64,000 nucleotides of DNA from Donghicola tyrosinivorans (GTDB taxonomy: Bacteria > Pseudomonadota > Alphaproteobacteria > Rhodobacterales > Rhodobacteraceae). This document shows positions 1-8,379 of the stretch, in pieces. Made by a program: the position numbers and the translations under genes. The DNA is taken from positions 1 to 64,000 of the forward strand of contig NZ_PVTQ01000016.1 in assembly GCF_003003355.1 (NCBI RefSeq), given 5' to 3'. How positions within the stretch are numbered: position 1 is the first letter of the stretch; each line of letters starts with the position of its first letter. A model generated the notes under the pieces. That model did not search any database. It saw nothing but the letters and a program-made list of their open reading frames with translations, and was not told the DNA's origin.

Positions 1-13
1 GGCCAGACAAAAG

Positions 14-43
14 AAAAGCCCGCCAGAACCGGCGGGCTTTTTT
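14..43. terminator. Bidirectional Rho-independent terminator
   Basis: A 7-bp GC stem (GCCCGCC at 18-24, GGCGGGC at 31-37) with a 6-nt loop is followed by six T on the + strand. On the - strand it is followed by TTTT. It can end both an upstream + strand gene lying outside the window and the - strand gene ending at 94. Confidence 0.85.
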
Positions 44-93
44 CATGAGGCTGCCACGGGAGCGACAGCAGCCTCAGAAGGGGTATCGCGGCA

Positions 94-444
94 TTATTCA
101 GCGGCGATATCAGCAAAGATCGCTGCGGCGCGGTCATTGACGGCGGCGTTGCCGTAAACGGTCACGGTGTTCAGGCCGTAATCTTCACCGTCCTGTGCGG
201 CAATCTGAGCAAACTCGGCTTCGGCGACGGGATTGATCGACGATTTGCTGGAGACAGTTGCCGCAGAAGTCCCGCCGAAATAGGGGGCATCCTCGTCATT
301 GTTCTGTGCGAAATACAGCTCGGCCAGTTGCGAGGTGCTGTATTCGCCAGCGTTTGCGCCAACAAGGCTTTCCAGCTGGGTCTGAGCGGCCAGAGGAGCA
401 GCAACGGCAGCGATCAAGGCGGTGGTAGCAATCAGTTTTTTCAT
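94..444 (-). CDS. Small secreted protein of unknown function
   Basis: The protein has 116 residues. It opens with a clear Sec signal peptide (MKKLIATTALIAAVAAPLAA), so the mature part of about 95 residues is exported to the periplasm or outside. The start at 444 is chosen because AAAGGA lies about 8 nt upstream and the signal peptide begins there; an in-frame ATG at 483 would add 13 charged residues in front. The mature part is acidic and rich in Ala, Asn and Ser, with the phrase EYSTSQLAELYFAQ near its start, and has no cysteine. I do not recognise a domain. It is a single gene, ending at the terminator at 14-43. The function is unknown; the export call is firm. Confidence 0.75.
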   Translation of the reverse strand: MKKLIATTALIAAVAAPLAAQTQLESLVGANAGEYSTSQLAELYFAQNNDEDAPYFGGTSAATVSSKSSINPVAEAEFAQIAAQDGEDYGLNTVTVYGNAAVNDRAAAIFADIAAE

Positions 445-606
445 CTCTAAGGTCCTTTGTCTTTCCTTTGCCCGGCGCATCATTGCGCTGGTGATGAACT
501 ACAGATGGACCTCCGAGGCTCGAACTTCAAAGCACGGAAGCGTGATAATGGCGAGATATTGGTGCGCTAATGCACATATCTTTGTGTGACGAATTTCGGT
601 GAACGC

Positions 607-1425
607 CTATGGCATTTTCCGCAGCACGCACCCATCAGTGACGAACAATGGCGCGGTCATACACAGCCCGCTGGCCACACTATAGGCCGCCAGAACCTTC
701 GGCACGTAATCGCGGGTCTCAGGAAAATCGGGCACCATGCCGCGACTGAGGACCGCATTCTCGCCCGCGTTATAGCCCGCAAGCGCCAGCATCGGATCCC
801 CTTCGAAACGACGCAGCAGCCAGTCCAGATAGGCGACGCCACCGGCGATATTCTGGGCGGGATCAAAGCTGTCTTTGACATTGAACCGGTCGGCTGTCGC
901 AGGAATCAACTGCATCAGACCTTGTGCACCGCTGCGACTGACTGCCGAGGGCTGCCCTGCCGATTCCACCCAGATCACCGCCAGCACCAACGCGGGCGAG
1001 ACCTCTTTGCCGATGGTGGATGCCATAATCGTGGTCCCAAAGCGGTTTGCGACGTCCATCATCAGCTGCAAGCGCGGCGTCGGAACAGAAGGGCCGCCGT
1101 CGGTGCCCTGAATCGCCAGCAATGCCTCTTCGATACGGGCGGGACTGGCGGCCTTGACCGCGGGGGACACGCGATCCCAGAACCAGCTATACCGCGCGTT
1201 CGAGGGTGCGGGCGCGTCCGGATCCTGCACAATCGGCGCATCCGTGGTCTGAGCGTCTTCAGGGGCGATCTGCACATCGATCTTGGGCGGGGTGCCCGGC
1301 GCAGGCGGCTTGATCATCTTGAACGTAAATTCCGGAAAAGGTTTTGGCGCCGAATCTACCGGTGCCGCCATCAGAGCCGATAGGACGATTCCGGCAATTA
1401 CACCGCCCGTGACACGTTGGGACAT
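607..1425 (-). CDS. Lytic transglycosylase, SLT domain
   Basis: This 272-residue enzyme should cleave the MurNAc-GlcNAc bond of peptidoglycan by lytic transglycosylation in the periplasm. The N-terminus is a signal peptide (residues 1-25), followed by a Pro-rich linker to about 75. The catalytic SLT domain lies near 125-260 and shows the family hallmarks: catalytic Glu154 in VIWVESAG, then GAQGLMQLIPATA, and AGYNAGENAV near the C-terminal end. GGAG lies 8 nt before the start. The gene diverges from the Tad pilus genes at 1770, so it may open the wall for pilus assembly, but such enzymes are common and this link is only positional. The exact subfamily is not resolved. Confidence 0.9.
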   Translation of the reverse strand: MSQRVTGGVIAGIVLSALMAAPVDSAPKPFPEFTFKMIKPPAPGTPPKIDVQIAPEDAQTTDAPIVQDPDAPAPSNARYSWFWDRVSPAVKAASPARIEEALLAIQGTDGGPSVPTPRLQLMMDVANRFGTTIMASTIGKEVSPALVLAVIWVESAGQPSAVSRSGAQGLMQLIPATADRFNVKDSFDPAQNIAGGVAYLDWLLRRFEGDPMLALAGYNAGENAVLSRGMVPDFPETRDYVPKVLAAYSVASGLCMTAPLFVTDGCVLRKMP

Positions 1426-1769
1426 CAGTTCACTCCGATCGGGGACTCAGTCCCGGCTTTAGACGGGGGATTCTCTCCGCCCGGACCCGCAACTTTGTGG
1501 CGATAATGACAAGTTTTGCTAACATATACTCCGTTCAAACAGGTCCAATCAAAAATTCTCACGAAAGATCCTATTTGAAACAATGGCTTACATATTTTTG
1601 CATTCATTCGGATGTAACATACCAAAATTGCTGTGACTTTGCCCAAATCTCGCCTGAATCGGAGGGCTATATATGTACATCCGAAACGGAACACTGACCA
1701 AATGAGAGGCCGGTCAGCACGTCCGAAACGGTTAGTGAAATCAACAGTGATCCTCTGGAGGGACTTATT
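1426..1769 (+). promoter_or_regulatory. Regulatory region upstream of the pilin gene
   Basis: This 344-bp AT-rich gap separates the transglycosylase from flp. It holds a direct repeat TCCGAAACGG at 1680-1689 and 1722-1731, spaced 42 bp (about four helical turns). Between the copies lies an inverted repeat CTGACC/GGTCAG at 1694-1699 and 1712-1717. A 13-bp palindrome GGGACTCAGTCCC sits at 1442-1454 in the transglycosylase leader. GGAGGGA just before 1770 is the pilin ribosome site. I could not place a convincing sigma-70 -35/-10 pair. Confidence 0.45.
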
Positions 1770-1964
1770 ATGAAACTGAACAACATCTTCACCGCATTCA
1801 TCAACGACGAGTCGGGCGCAGTAACCGTAGACTGGGTTGTGCTGGCAGCTGCAACTGTTGGCCTGGGCGCCCTGATCGGCACCGCGATCATCGACCGCGC
1901 TGAGACCCTGGCGTCCGACACCGGCACCTACATCAGCACCCTGAAAGCACCGGGCGCAGAATAA
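1770..1964 (+). CDS. flp: Flp-type prepilin, probable major Tad pilin
   Basis: A 64-residue type IVb prepilin, the likely main subunit of the Tad adhesion pilus. The short leader MKLNNIFTAFINDESG ends in the Gly needed by the prepilin peptidase. The mature part starts AVTVDWVVLAAATVGLG, a hydrophobic helix that packs in the pilus core. Position +5 is Asp rather than the usual Glu, and +6 is Trp rather than Tyr, a variant I know from Rhodobacterales. A strong ribosome site (GGAGGGA) precedes it and a long hairpin follows at 1988-2025, which fits high expression from the first gene of the locus. The peptidase that should process it is at 11813-12307. Confidence 0.92.
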   Translation: MKLNNIFTAFINDESGAVTVDWVVLAAATVGLGALIGTAIIDRAETLASDTGTYISTLKAPGAE

Positions 1965-1968
1965 TCCA

Positions 1969-2025
1969 AAGCGATTATCGCTTGATTGTTTGGCAGGCGT
2001 CACCCCACGGCGGCGCCTGCCAAAC
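1969..2025 (+). other. Intercistronic hairpins after flp
   Basis: First comes a perfect 15-nt palindrome, AAGCGATTATCGCTT (1969-1983). Next is a perfect 12-bp stem, GTTTGGCAGGCG (1988-1999) with CGCCTGCCAAAC (2014-2025), around a 14-nt loop. No T-run follows. The structure lies 23 nt after the flp stop and probably protects the flp mRNA 3' end or limits read-through into the rest of the operon. Confidence 0.7.
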
Positions 2026-2091
2026 CGCTTTCGGCCTGACAAGAAGAGGGCGATCCTGCCTTCTCGCCGCGTGACCTTCGTATGTAGGGAC

Positions 2092-2295
2092 ATGTCTTTG
2101 CCATTTCGAAATTTTATTAGTCGTCTGAAACGGTTTGCCCGCCGCGAAGACGGATTTACCTCGGTCGAATGGGTCGTCATTTGCGCCGCCCTTGCAGGCT
2201 TTGCGTATGCGACAGGCTCGATGGTGACCAATAGCGCCCTGCCCGTCATGAACGGAACGGGTGAGTTCATCGCAGGCCTTGAAGCCCCAGAATAA
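2092..2295 (+). CDS. Second Flp-type prepilin
   Basis: A 67-residue protein with a basic leader (RLKRFARREDG) and a type IVb pilin core FTSVEWVVICAALAGFAY. The Gly before Phe is the likely processing point and Glu occupies +5 as in classic Flp proteins. It shares the helix-core design of the first pilin but not its sequence, so it is more likely a minor or alternative subunit than a recent duplicate. The ATG at 2092 gives the most pilin-like leader. Its upstream AGGGA is too close to be a good ribosome site, and earlier in-frame starts (GTG at 2071, or further upstream at 1990) remain possible. Confidence 0.82.
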   Translation: MSLPFRNFISRLKRFARREDGFTSVEWVVICAALAGFAYATGSMVTNSALPVMNGTGEFIAGLEAPE

Positions 2296-2407
2296 CTCAT
2301 AGTGGCCGGGCAAGTTTTCTTGTCCCGGCTACATGCCATGTCGCACCTGCGCATGGATTGAACAGTATCGCGCCCCTATCGGGCTGCATAGGAAAAGGAA
2401 CGAAAAG

Positions 2408-3265
2408 ATGCGTCTCGTCTTTGGTCTGGTTCTTGTTATCGGCGTCGGCCTGGCAGGCCTGGCCGTCTTTTTGGCGAAGGATCGCATCCAAGCCTATCGC
2501 AGCGAGTTGGCGCGACGTGACGCAGCCCTAGCCCAGATCGTTCCCACTGAACCGGTCTATATCCTGACCGACCGCGTGGGATACGGCGACAAGCTGACCA
2601 AAGAGATGGTCACGCAGGTCCTCTGGCCGACCGCCGCGATCCCCGAAGGCGCGTTCACATCGGAAGAGGCCCTTTTCCCCAAGGGCGAAGAAGAATTGCG
2701 CGTGGCTGTCCGCCGCATGGAAAAAGGCGAGGCTGTCATGGCCGTCAAAGTCACCGCCCCCGGTGAAGACGTTGGCCTGAATGCTCTGCTGGACCCCGGC
2801 ATGCGCGCCTTTGCCATTGCTGTAGATGCGACGCGCGGCGTTTCGGGCTTCCTACGCCCTGGTGACAAGGTCGACGTTTACTGGACCGGCGGCGTGAACG
2901 GGATCGGCGGTATGGGCGGCGGCGATTTCACCAAGCTGATCGAAACCGGCGTCCAGATCATCGCTGTTGACCAGACCACCGACCACGACAGCGCTGATGC
3001 CATCATGGCGCGCACCGTGACTGTCTCGGCCACGCCGCAGCAGATCGCAACACTGGCACAGGCCCAATCCACCGGCCGCATGTCGCTGTCACTGGTCGGC
3101 GCCCGCGATGAGACCGTCGCCATGTCGATCGAGGTCAACCAGCGCCAGCTTTTGGGCATCAAGGAAGAGGTTCAGGTCGAAGCAGCGCCCATCAAAGAGG
3201 TCTGCACAATCCGTCAGCGTCGCGGGGCCGAAGTGATAGTTACAGAAATTCCCTGTACAAACTAA
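2408..3265 (+). CDS. cpaB: Tad pilus assembly protein CpaB/RcpC
   Basis: A 285-residue periplasmic, membrane-anchored protein of the Tad machine, thought to work with the secretin. An N-terminal membrane helix (residues 1-22) is followed by an SAF-type domain near 45-105, and then by the RcpC/CpaB core that contains GMRAFAIAVDATRGVSGFL and PGDKVDVYWTGG. The Gly-rich stretch GGVNGIGGMGGGDF lies inside the core. Length and order match the family. The start at 2408 has AAGGAA about 10 nt upstream and begins directly with the membrane helix; an in-frame ATG at 2333 is not supported. The gene follows the two pilin genes and is followed by a hairpin at 3293-3317. Confidence 0.92.
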   Translation: MRLVFGLVLVIGVGLAGLAVFLAKDRIQAYRSELARRDAALAQIVPTEPVYILTDRVGYGDKLTKEMVTQVLWPTAAIPEGAFTSEEALFPKGEEELRVAVRRMEKGEAVMAVKVTAPGEDVGLNALLDPGMRAFAIAVDATRGVSGFLRPGDKVDVYWTGGVNGIGGMGGGDFTKLIETGVQIIAVDQTTDHDSADAIMARTVTVSATPQQIATLAQAQSTGRMSLSLVGARDETVAMSIEVNQRQLLGIKEEVQVEAAPIKEVCTIRQRRGAEVIVTEIPCTN

Positions 3266-3292
3266 CAAATCAGGCGCTTCAAAATGCCCTAA

Positions 3293-3317
3293 AACAAAGG
3301 CCTTTCTGGCCTTTGTT
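3293..3317 (+). terminator. Hairpin terminator/attenuator between cpaB and cpaC
   Basis: A perfect 10-bp stem (AACAAAGGCC with GGCCTTTGTT) closes a 5-nt loop TTTCT. The tail GTATTATATCC is only weakly T-rich, so it may stop transcription partly. About 130 nt remain before the cpaC start, enough for a separate promoter. Confidence 0.6.
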
Positions 3318-3446
3318 GTATTATATCCACATGCGCTTCGCTTCAGAACAACCTGATTATTGAAATAAAATTCCCTTTGACGCATACTTGTCCGAAAAAG
3401 CGCAACAACGCGTAAACAATCCGGCGTGATCGGAGAGGCAGGTCAC

Positions 3447-4862
3447 ATGTGCAGTTCTAAGTTTACACGCTCGTTACTCGTTGCATTGGCAATGGGTATG
3501 GCAGCGACCCCAATTTTATCTCCCCCTGCGTTTGCAGAGGCACTTCGCGTGATCAAGGACGGCCCCAGCAGTACGCTGGAAGTTCCGATGAACCGCGCAG
3601 TTGTCGTGGAAAGCCAAACCCCCTTCGCGGAGTTGAGCATCGCGAACCCCAATATCGCGGATATCTCGTCCCTGTCTGATCGCACAATCTACGTGCTGGG
3701 TAAGACACCGGGCCTGACCTCGCTGACGCTGTTCGACAGCACAGGCAGCCTGATCAGCAACGTGGATGTCCGTGTTGCAGCCGATATCTCGGAATTCAAA
3801 GAGCGTCTGGGCCAAATCCTGCCCGGCGAGAAGATCGAAGTCCGCACCGCCAACGACGGCATCGTTCTGTCCGGCACGGTCACCAGCGCAGCGCGCCTCC
3901 AGCGAGCGCTTGATCTGGCCGAACGTTACGCCCCTGAGCGCGTTTCGAATCTGATGACAGTCGGCGGCGTTCAGCAGGTAATGTTGAAGGTCCGCTTCGC
4001 TGAAATGCAGCGCTCTGTTGCCAAATCTCTAGGCTCGTCGGTTAGTCTTTCCGGTGGCGACAACGTTCGCGTCTTCGGCGGTAGCGGCAGCTACAACAAC
4101 TCGGGTTCAATTGTTACCGGAAATAACGGCTATACGCCTGGTGTGAACGACAACAACGCAGCCATGCTGTTCGGCTTTGGCGCGGGCTCTGTCGAAGTGG
4201 GCATCCTGCTGGAAGCGTTGGAAAGCAAAGGCATGGTCCGCACGCTGGCCGAGCCGAACCTGACCGCCCTTTCAGGTCAGGAAGCGAAATTCCTAGCGGG
4301 TGGTGAATATCCCGTACCCGTCGCGCAAGACGGCGGTGAAATCACCGTCCAGTTCAAACCCTTTGGCGTTGAGCTGAACTTCATCCCCCGCGTGGTGGAT
4401 GAGGACATCATCAACCTTGAACTTGAAGCAGCGGTTTCGGCAGTTGACCCGCAGAACGGCTATTCGGTCAACGGCTTCGAGATTGACGCATTCACCCGCC
4501 GCGAGGCCAGCACCACCGTTGAAATGCGCGACGGCGAAAGCTTTGCCATCGCAGGCCTCTTGCTGGACGACTTCCGCGACCTGAATGGTCAAGTGCCGTG
4601 GCTGGGGGATATCCCCGTGCTTGGCGCCCTGTTCCGCAGCGTGGAATACAGCCGCGAGCAGACCGAACTGGTGATCATCGTCACGCCCCATCTGGTCACC
4701 CCGACCCGAGGCGAGGCGCTGGCATTGCCGACAGACCGCATCCGTCCGCCGACCGAAAAGGACCTGTTCCTGTTCGGCAACGTGGTGGGCAAACAGACCG
4801 GCGCGGCTGCCGAAGTGGCGAAACAGGACTTTAACGGGTCCTACGGCTATGTAATGGAGTAA
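3447..4862 (+). CDS. cpaC: Tad pilus secretin CpaC/RcpA
   Basis: The outer-membrane channel through which the Flp pilus is extruded. From 3447 it has 471 residues: signal peptide to about residue 30, an N-terminal periplasmic domain with VVESQTPFAELSIANPNIAD, a BON-like segment (IVLSGTVTSAARLQRALDLA), then the secretin core. The core shows VEVGILLEALESKG, EPNLTALSGQEAKFLAGGEYPVP and, near the end, VPWLGDIPVLGALFRS. These are classic type II/IV secretin signatures. A GTG at 3426 would add seven residues; the ATG at 3447 is preferred because GGAGAGG lies upstream and the signal peptide starts better there. It overlaps nothing and is 4 nt from the OmpA-type gene. Confidence 0.93.
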   Translation: MCSSKFTRSLLVALAMGMAATPILSPPAFAEALRVIKDGPSSTLEVPMNRAVVVESQTPFAELSIANPNIADISSLSDRTIYVLGKTPGLTSLTLFDSTGSLISNVDVRVAADISEFKERLGQILPGEKIEVRTANDGIVLSGTVTSAARLQRALDLAERYAPERVSNLMTVGGVQQVMLKVRFAEMQRSVAKSLGSSVSLSGGDNVRVFGGSGSYNNSGSIVTGNNGYTPGVNDNNAAMLFGFGAGSVEVGILLEALESKGMVRTLAEPNLTALSGQEAKFLAGGEYPVPVAQDGGEITVQFKPFGVELNFIPRVVDEDIINLELEAAVSAVDPQNGYSVNGFEIDAFTRREASTTVEMRDGESFAIAGLLLDDFRDLNGQVPWLGDIPVLGALFRSVEYSREQTELVIIVTPHLVTPTRGEALALPTDRIRPPTEKDLFLFGNVVGKQTGAAAEVAKQDFNGSYGYVME

Positions 4863-4866
4863 GCGG

Positions 4867-5532
4867 ATGCGTCGTTTCTGGAAAACCACCGCTGCTCTTT
4901 CGGCGCTGACCCTTAGCGCCGCCTGCGTCCCCGGCGATCCGGTCTATCGCGGCTTCTACATGGAAGCAGGCACTCTGGACGATCCTGACTTCGGATCAAG
5001 CATTGCCCATAACGCTGCGATCCAGTCTGGCGAGAAGCAGTACCGCATCGATCTGGCCAGCCGCTTTGCAGCCGAAGTGGACACCACCGTCAACTTTACC
5101 TTCAACAGCGCCCAACTGGGCCCTGAGGCGCGTGAGACGCTGGATGTACAGGCATCGTGGATCCGTCAGTTCCCCGAAGTCCGCTTTAAGGTCTATGGCC
5201 ATACAGACGCTGTAGGCAGCAACGACTACAACCGCCAGCTTGGCCAGCGCCGCGCAAATGCAGTTGTGGCTTACCTAATGAGTCGCGGAATCAGCCGCTC
5301 TCGCCTTGAAGCTGTCGTTTCCTATGGCGAAAGCCAGCCGCTGATCGTGACGGATGGCCGCGAACGCCGCAACCGCCGTACCGTGACCGAGGTTTCGGGC
5401 TTCATCGAGTCGCATCCCACTGTAATAGATGGGAAATATGCCGCGATTGTCTATCGCGAGTATGTAGCCAGCGGTACAGCAAAGACCGGCCTTTCGAGCA
5501 TCAAGGGCTCCGACTTCGCGACGGAAAAGTAA
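4867..5532 (+). CDS. OmpA-family lipoprotein of the Tad locus
   Basis: A 221-residue outer-membrane lipoprotein expected to tie the Tad secretin region to peptidoglycan. The N-terminus has a lipobox, TLSAAC, with Cys20 as lipid site. The OmpA-type peptidoglycan-binding domain covers about residues 75-180, with VNFTFNSAQL, the core YGHTDAVGSNDYNRQLGQRR and SRSRLEAVVSYGE. It stands exactly where cpaD is found in many Tad loci, and no CpaD-like gene is present, so it may take that place; that is inference. It starts 4 nt after cpaC and is followed by a 150-nt gap with several RNA hairpins before cpaE. Confidence 0.85.
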   Translation: MRRFWKTTAALSALTLSAACVPGDPVYRGFYMEAGTLDDPDFGSSIAHNAAIQSGEKQYRIDLASRFAAEVDTTVNFTFNSAQLGPEARETLDVQASWIRQFPEVRFKVYGHTDAVGSNDYNRQLGQRRANAVVAYLMSRGISRSRLEAVVSYGESQPLIVTDGRERRNRRTVTEVSGFIESHPTVIDGKYAAIVYREYVASGTAKTGLSSIKGSDFATEK

Positions 5533-5554
5533 CTTAAGTTTACAATTTCCGTAC

Positions 5555-5577
5555 AATTGGGCGCATGTAGCCCAATT
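5555..5577 (+). other. Intercistronic hairpin before cpaE
   Basis: A perfect 8-bp stem, AATTGGGC (5555-5562) with GCCCAATT (5570-5577), closes a 7-nt loop. It lies 22 nt after the OmpA-type stop codon. No T-run follows, so it is more likely an mRNA end protector or processing site than a terminator. Confidence 0.5.
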
Positions 5578-5643
5578 ATCGCCCAGATTACATGTCACCT
5601 TGTCCGTTGACGCGGCCTCCCTGTTTAGGAGCGCCGCAGATAC

Positions 5644-5678
5644 GGGGAAGAGATTCCCCTCGTTTGAATGTAACGAGG
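5644..5678 (+). promoter_or_regulatory. Two overlapping hairpins covering the cpaE ribosome site
   Basis: Helix A pairs GGGGAA (5644-5649) with TTCCCC (5654-5659). Helix B pairs CCTCGTT (5658-5664) with AACGAGG (5672-5678), and its right arm contains the cpaE Shine-Dalgarno GAGG (5675-5678). The helices share bases 5658-5659, so they compete. Helix B would hide the ribosome site; helix A would weaken helix B. Confidence 0.45.
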
Positions 5679-5684
5679 TACATG

Positions 5685-6923
5685 ATGACCGGTGCGGTAA
5701 GCGAAAACGAAAACAGTGCCATCCTGGCTTGTACCATCTCGCGCGATGTCCAGCAGTTCGACCTGCTGATCGAAGACATGGAGACGGTTCTTGGCGAAAG
5801 CTGGGGGGACTTGGGCTTTGACGAGGCACAAGCCTTTTTGCAGCAGCCCGACGCCGAAACGCTAGAATTCATCGCCATCGCTCTGGACGAGAGCGATGAG
5901 GACGACAGCCATCTGATCGAAGACCTGATCGCACTTGCCAAAGCCCGTGGCATCAAGGTGGTTCTGATCACCGAAGACCTGCCCACGAACACCCTGCACC
6001 GCCTGATCAGGGCCGGTGCCGACGAATTCCTGCCTTACCCCCTGCCCGAAGGCGAACTTGCCGGTGCGGTGGAGCGTCTGCGTGCAGCGCCTACGCCCGT
6101 GGAAGAGCCCGAAAAAATCTCGCGCGTGGCGCCAAGCAGCCACAATCAGGACGGAGCCATCTTTGCAGTGCAAGGCATGGCGGGCGGTACTGGCGCGTCG
6201 ATGCTGACGGTCAATCTGGCGTGGGAACTGGCGCTTCAGAAAACCAAAAAGCCCCTGCGGATCTGCATTCTGGATCTGGGCCTGCAGTTCGGCAACGTCT
6301 CGACCTATCTGGACCTGCCCCGCCGTGACGCGGTACATGAACTGCTGTCCAACGTGGATATGATGGACGATGAGACTCTGTGCTCGGCCATGATCACGTT
6401 CAACGACAAGATCCACGTGCTGACCGCACCGCCGGAATTGCTGCCGCTGGACTATGTGTCCTCGGAAGACATCGGCAAGATCATCGACGTGGCTGCTGCG
6501 AACTTTGACTACGTGCTGATTGACGTGCCCAACACCATTTCGGCGTGGACTGATGCGGTGCTGACCCGTGCCCACGTGTATTTCGCGACGCTGGAACTGG
6601 ACATGCGCTGCGCCCACAACATCAAGCGTCTGAAACAGGCCCTTGAAGGCGAAGACCTGCCTTTGGAGAAGCTGCGCTACATTCTGAACCGCACGCCGAA
6701 GTTCACCGATCTGTCGGGTCGCAGCCGCATCAAGCGGATGGCGGAAACGTTGGAAATCTCGCTGGATGTGCATTTGCCTGATGGCGGCAAGCAAGTCACG
6801 CAGGCCACCGACCACGGACTGCCCCTTGCCGAGAATTGCGGCAAGAACCCGCTGCGTAAGGAAATCGCCAAACTGGCCGCATCGCTGCACAGCATCAGCG
6901 AAGCCGAAGACGCCGCTGCGTAA
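5685..6923 (+). CDS. cpaE: Tad pilus localisation ATPase-like protein CpaE/TadZ
   Basis: A 412-residue cytoplasmic protein that in other species places the Tad machine at the cell pole. The N-terminal 150 residues resemble an atypical receiver (ALDESDEDD, VVLITEDLP, IRAGADEFLPYPLPEGELAGAVERL). The C-terminal part is a MinD/ParA-like fold with AGGTGASMLTVNLAWEL, CILDLGLQFGNVSTYLDLP and YVLIDVPNT. The P-loop has Ala171 where the nucleotide-binding Lys is expected and no signature Lys upstream, the atypical form known in CpaE/TadZ. The start is at ATGATG; the second ATG (5685) is chosen because GAGG is 6 nt away rather than 3 nt. A hairpin can mask that site. Confidence 0.88.
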   Translation: MTGAVSENENSAILACTISRDVQQFDLLIEDMETVLGESWGDLGFDEAQAFLQQPDAETLEFIAIALDESDEDDSHLIEDLIALAKARGIKVVLITEDLPTNTLHRLIRAGADEFLPYPLPEGELAGAVERLRAAPTPVEEPEKISRVAPSSHNQDGAIFAVQGMAGGTGASMLTVNLAWELALQKTKKPLRICILDLGLQFGNVSTYLDLPRRDAVHELLSNVDMMDDETLCSAMITFNDKIHVLTAPPELLPLDYVSSEDIGKIIDVAAANFDYVLIDVPNTISAWTDAVLTRAHVYFATLELDMRCAHNIKRLKQALEGEDLPLEKLRYILNRTPKFTDLSGRSRIKRMAETLEISLDVHLPDGGKQVTQATDHGLPLAENCGKNPLRKEIAKLAASLHSISEAEDAAA

Positions 6924-6947
6924 CCTATCGTCCGGAGCCCCTGCCTG

Positions 6948-8372
6948 ATGTTTTCCAAGTACAAGAAATCCTCTGCTGCGCCTAAGGCCGCTGCTCCGAC
7001 GGCGACGGCTGCGCCCGTTGCACCGACACCTGCCGCAAGCCTTCGCAAGCCCCTGCCGATCAAGGCCGCACAGGCGGCTGCTTCGGACAAAGAGAAAAAG
7101 CGCAAAGAGCGTCTGGCAGAGATCAAGCTTCAACTGCACCGCGAGCTGCTGGACAACCTGAACCTTTCGGCGCTGGAACATGCGGCGGAAAAGGACCTGC
7201 GGTCCGAGATTGCCGACATCAGCTCTGAGGTGCTGTCCGAGCGCGGCGTCGTTCTGAACCGCGAAGAACGTACCGCGCTGTTTTCCGAACTTTATGATGA
7301 GGTTACCGGCCTTGGCCCGCTGGAAACCCTGCTGAAAGACGACAGCGTCAGCGATATTCTGGTGAACGGCCCCAAGCGTATCTTTGTGGAACGCGGCGGT
7401 AAGCTGGAACTGAGCGAGATCACCTTCAAGGATGAAAAGCACCTGCTGCGGATCATCGACAAGATCGTCTCCGCCGTAGGTCGCCGTGTGGACGAATCCA
7501 CCCCCTACGTCGACGCCCGTCTTGCTGACGGCTCGCGTTTCAACGCGATGGTGCCGCCTGTGGCGGTCGATGGCTCGCTGGTGTCGATCCGGAAATTCAA
7601 AAAGGAGAAGCTGAGCATTGACGATCTGGTCAAGTTCGGCGCCTTCACCGAGGAGATGGCTGCCTACCTACAGGCCGCCGTGGCCACGCGCCTGAACGTG
7701 ATCGTCTCGGGCGGTACGGGTTCGGGTAAGACCACCACACTGAACGCCCTGTCGTCCTTCATCGACAACAGCGAACGCATCCTGACCATCGAGGATACGG
7801 CGGAACTTCAGCTGCAACAGACCCACGTGGGCCGCATGGAAAGCCGCCCGCCGAACGTCGAAGGCAAAGGCGCTGTGACCCAGCGTGACTGTCTGCGCAA
7901 CGCCCTGCGTATGCGTCCTGACCGCATCATCGTGGGGGAAACCCGCGGCGAGGAGGTCATCGACATGTTGCAGGCCATGAACACCGGCCACGACGGCTCT
8001 ATGACCACGATCCACGCGAACAACGCCCGCGATGGCATCAGCCGTCTGGAAAATATGGTCGCGATGGCCGGGATCGAAATGCCCCTGAAGGCGGTCCGCA
8101 GCCAGATCGCCTCGGCGGTGAACCTGATCGTGCAGGCCTCGCGCCTGCAGGACGGCTCGCGCCGGATGGTATCGATCACCGAGATCACCGGCATGGAAGG
8201 TGACGTGATCTCGATGCAAGAGATCTTCCGCTTCCAGCGCACGGGCATCAGCCCCGACAACAAGATTTTGGGCCACTACACCGGCACCGGCGTGCGCAGC
8301 TTCTATAACGAACGCTTCCGCCTGTGGGGGTACGATCTGCCCGCCTCGATCTACGAACCCGTGAAATACTGA
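6948..8372 (+). CDS. cpaF: Tad secretion ATPase CpaF/TadA
   Basis: The 474-residue hexameric motor that powers Flp pilus assembly at the cytoplasmic membrane face. An Ala/Pro-rich, poorly conserved N-terminal tail (to about residue 45) leads to the conserved N-domain with [25 protein letters not shown]. The ATPase core has Walker [15 protein letters not shown], the Asp box [12 protein letters not shown], Walker [15 protein letters not shown] and the His box [13 protein letters not shown]. Length and motif order are normal for a type II/IV secretion ATPase. It lies 24 nt after cpaE and 7 nt before tadB, clearly in one operon. Confidence 0.95.
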   Translation: MFSKYKKSSAAPKAAAPTATAAPVAPTPAASLRKPLPIKAAQAAASDKEKKRKERLAEIKLQLHRELLDNLNLSALEHAAEKDLRSEIADISSEVLSERGVVLNREERTALFSELYDEVTGLGPLETLLKDDSVSDILVNGPKRIFVERGGKLELSEITFKDEKHLLRIIDKIVSAVGRRVDESTPYVDARLADGSRFNAMVPPVAVDGSLVSIRKFKKEKLSIDDLVKFGAFTEEMAAYLQAAVATRLNVIVSGGTGSGKTTTLNALSSFIDNSERILTIEDTAELQLQQTHVGRMESRPPNVEGKGAVTQRDCLRNALRMRPDRIIVGETRGEEVIDMLQAMNTGHDGSMTTIHANNARDGISRLENMVAMAGIEMPLKAVRSQIASAVNLIVQASRLQDGSRRMVSITEITGMEGDVISMQEIFRFQRTGISPDNKILGHYTGTGVRSFYNERFRLWGYDLPASIYEPVKY

Positions 8373-8379
8373 GACCCAC

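Noticed and set aside
1497-1697. Open frame of 66 codons upstream of flp
   Set aside because: It lies in an AT-rich regulatory gap, has no ribosome site or domain, and covers one of the direct repeats.
5862-7442. Long open frame on the - strand (526 codons) across cpaE and cpaF
   Set aside because: It mirrors two firmly identified + strand genes with canonical motifs; GC-rich codon use leaves the opposite frame open. The residues are Gln/His/Arg-rich without any domain.
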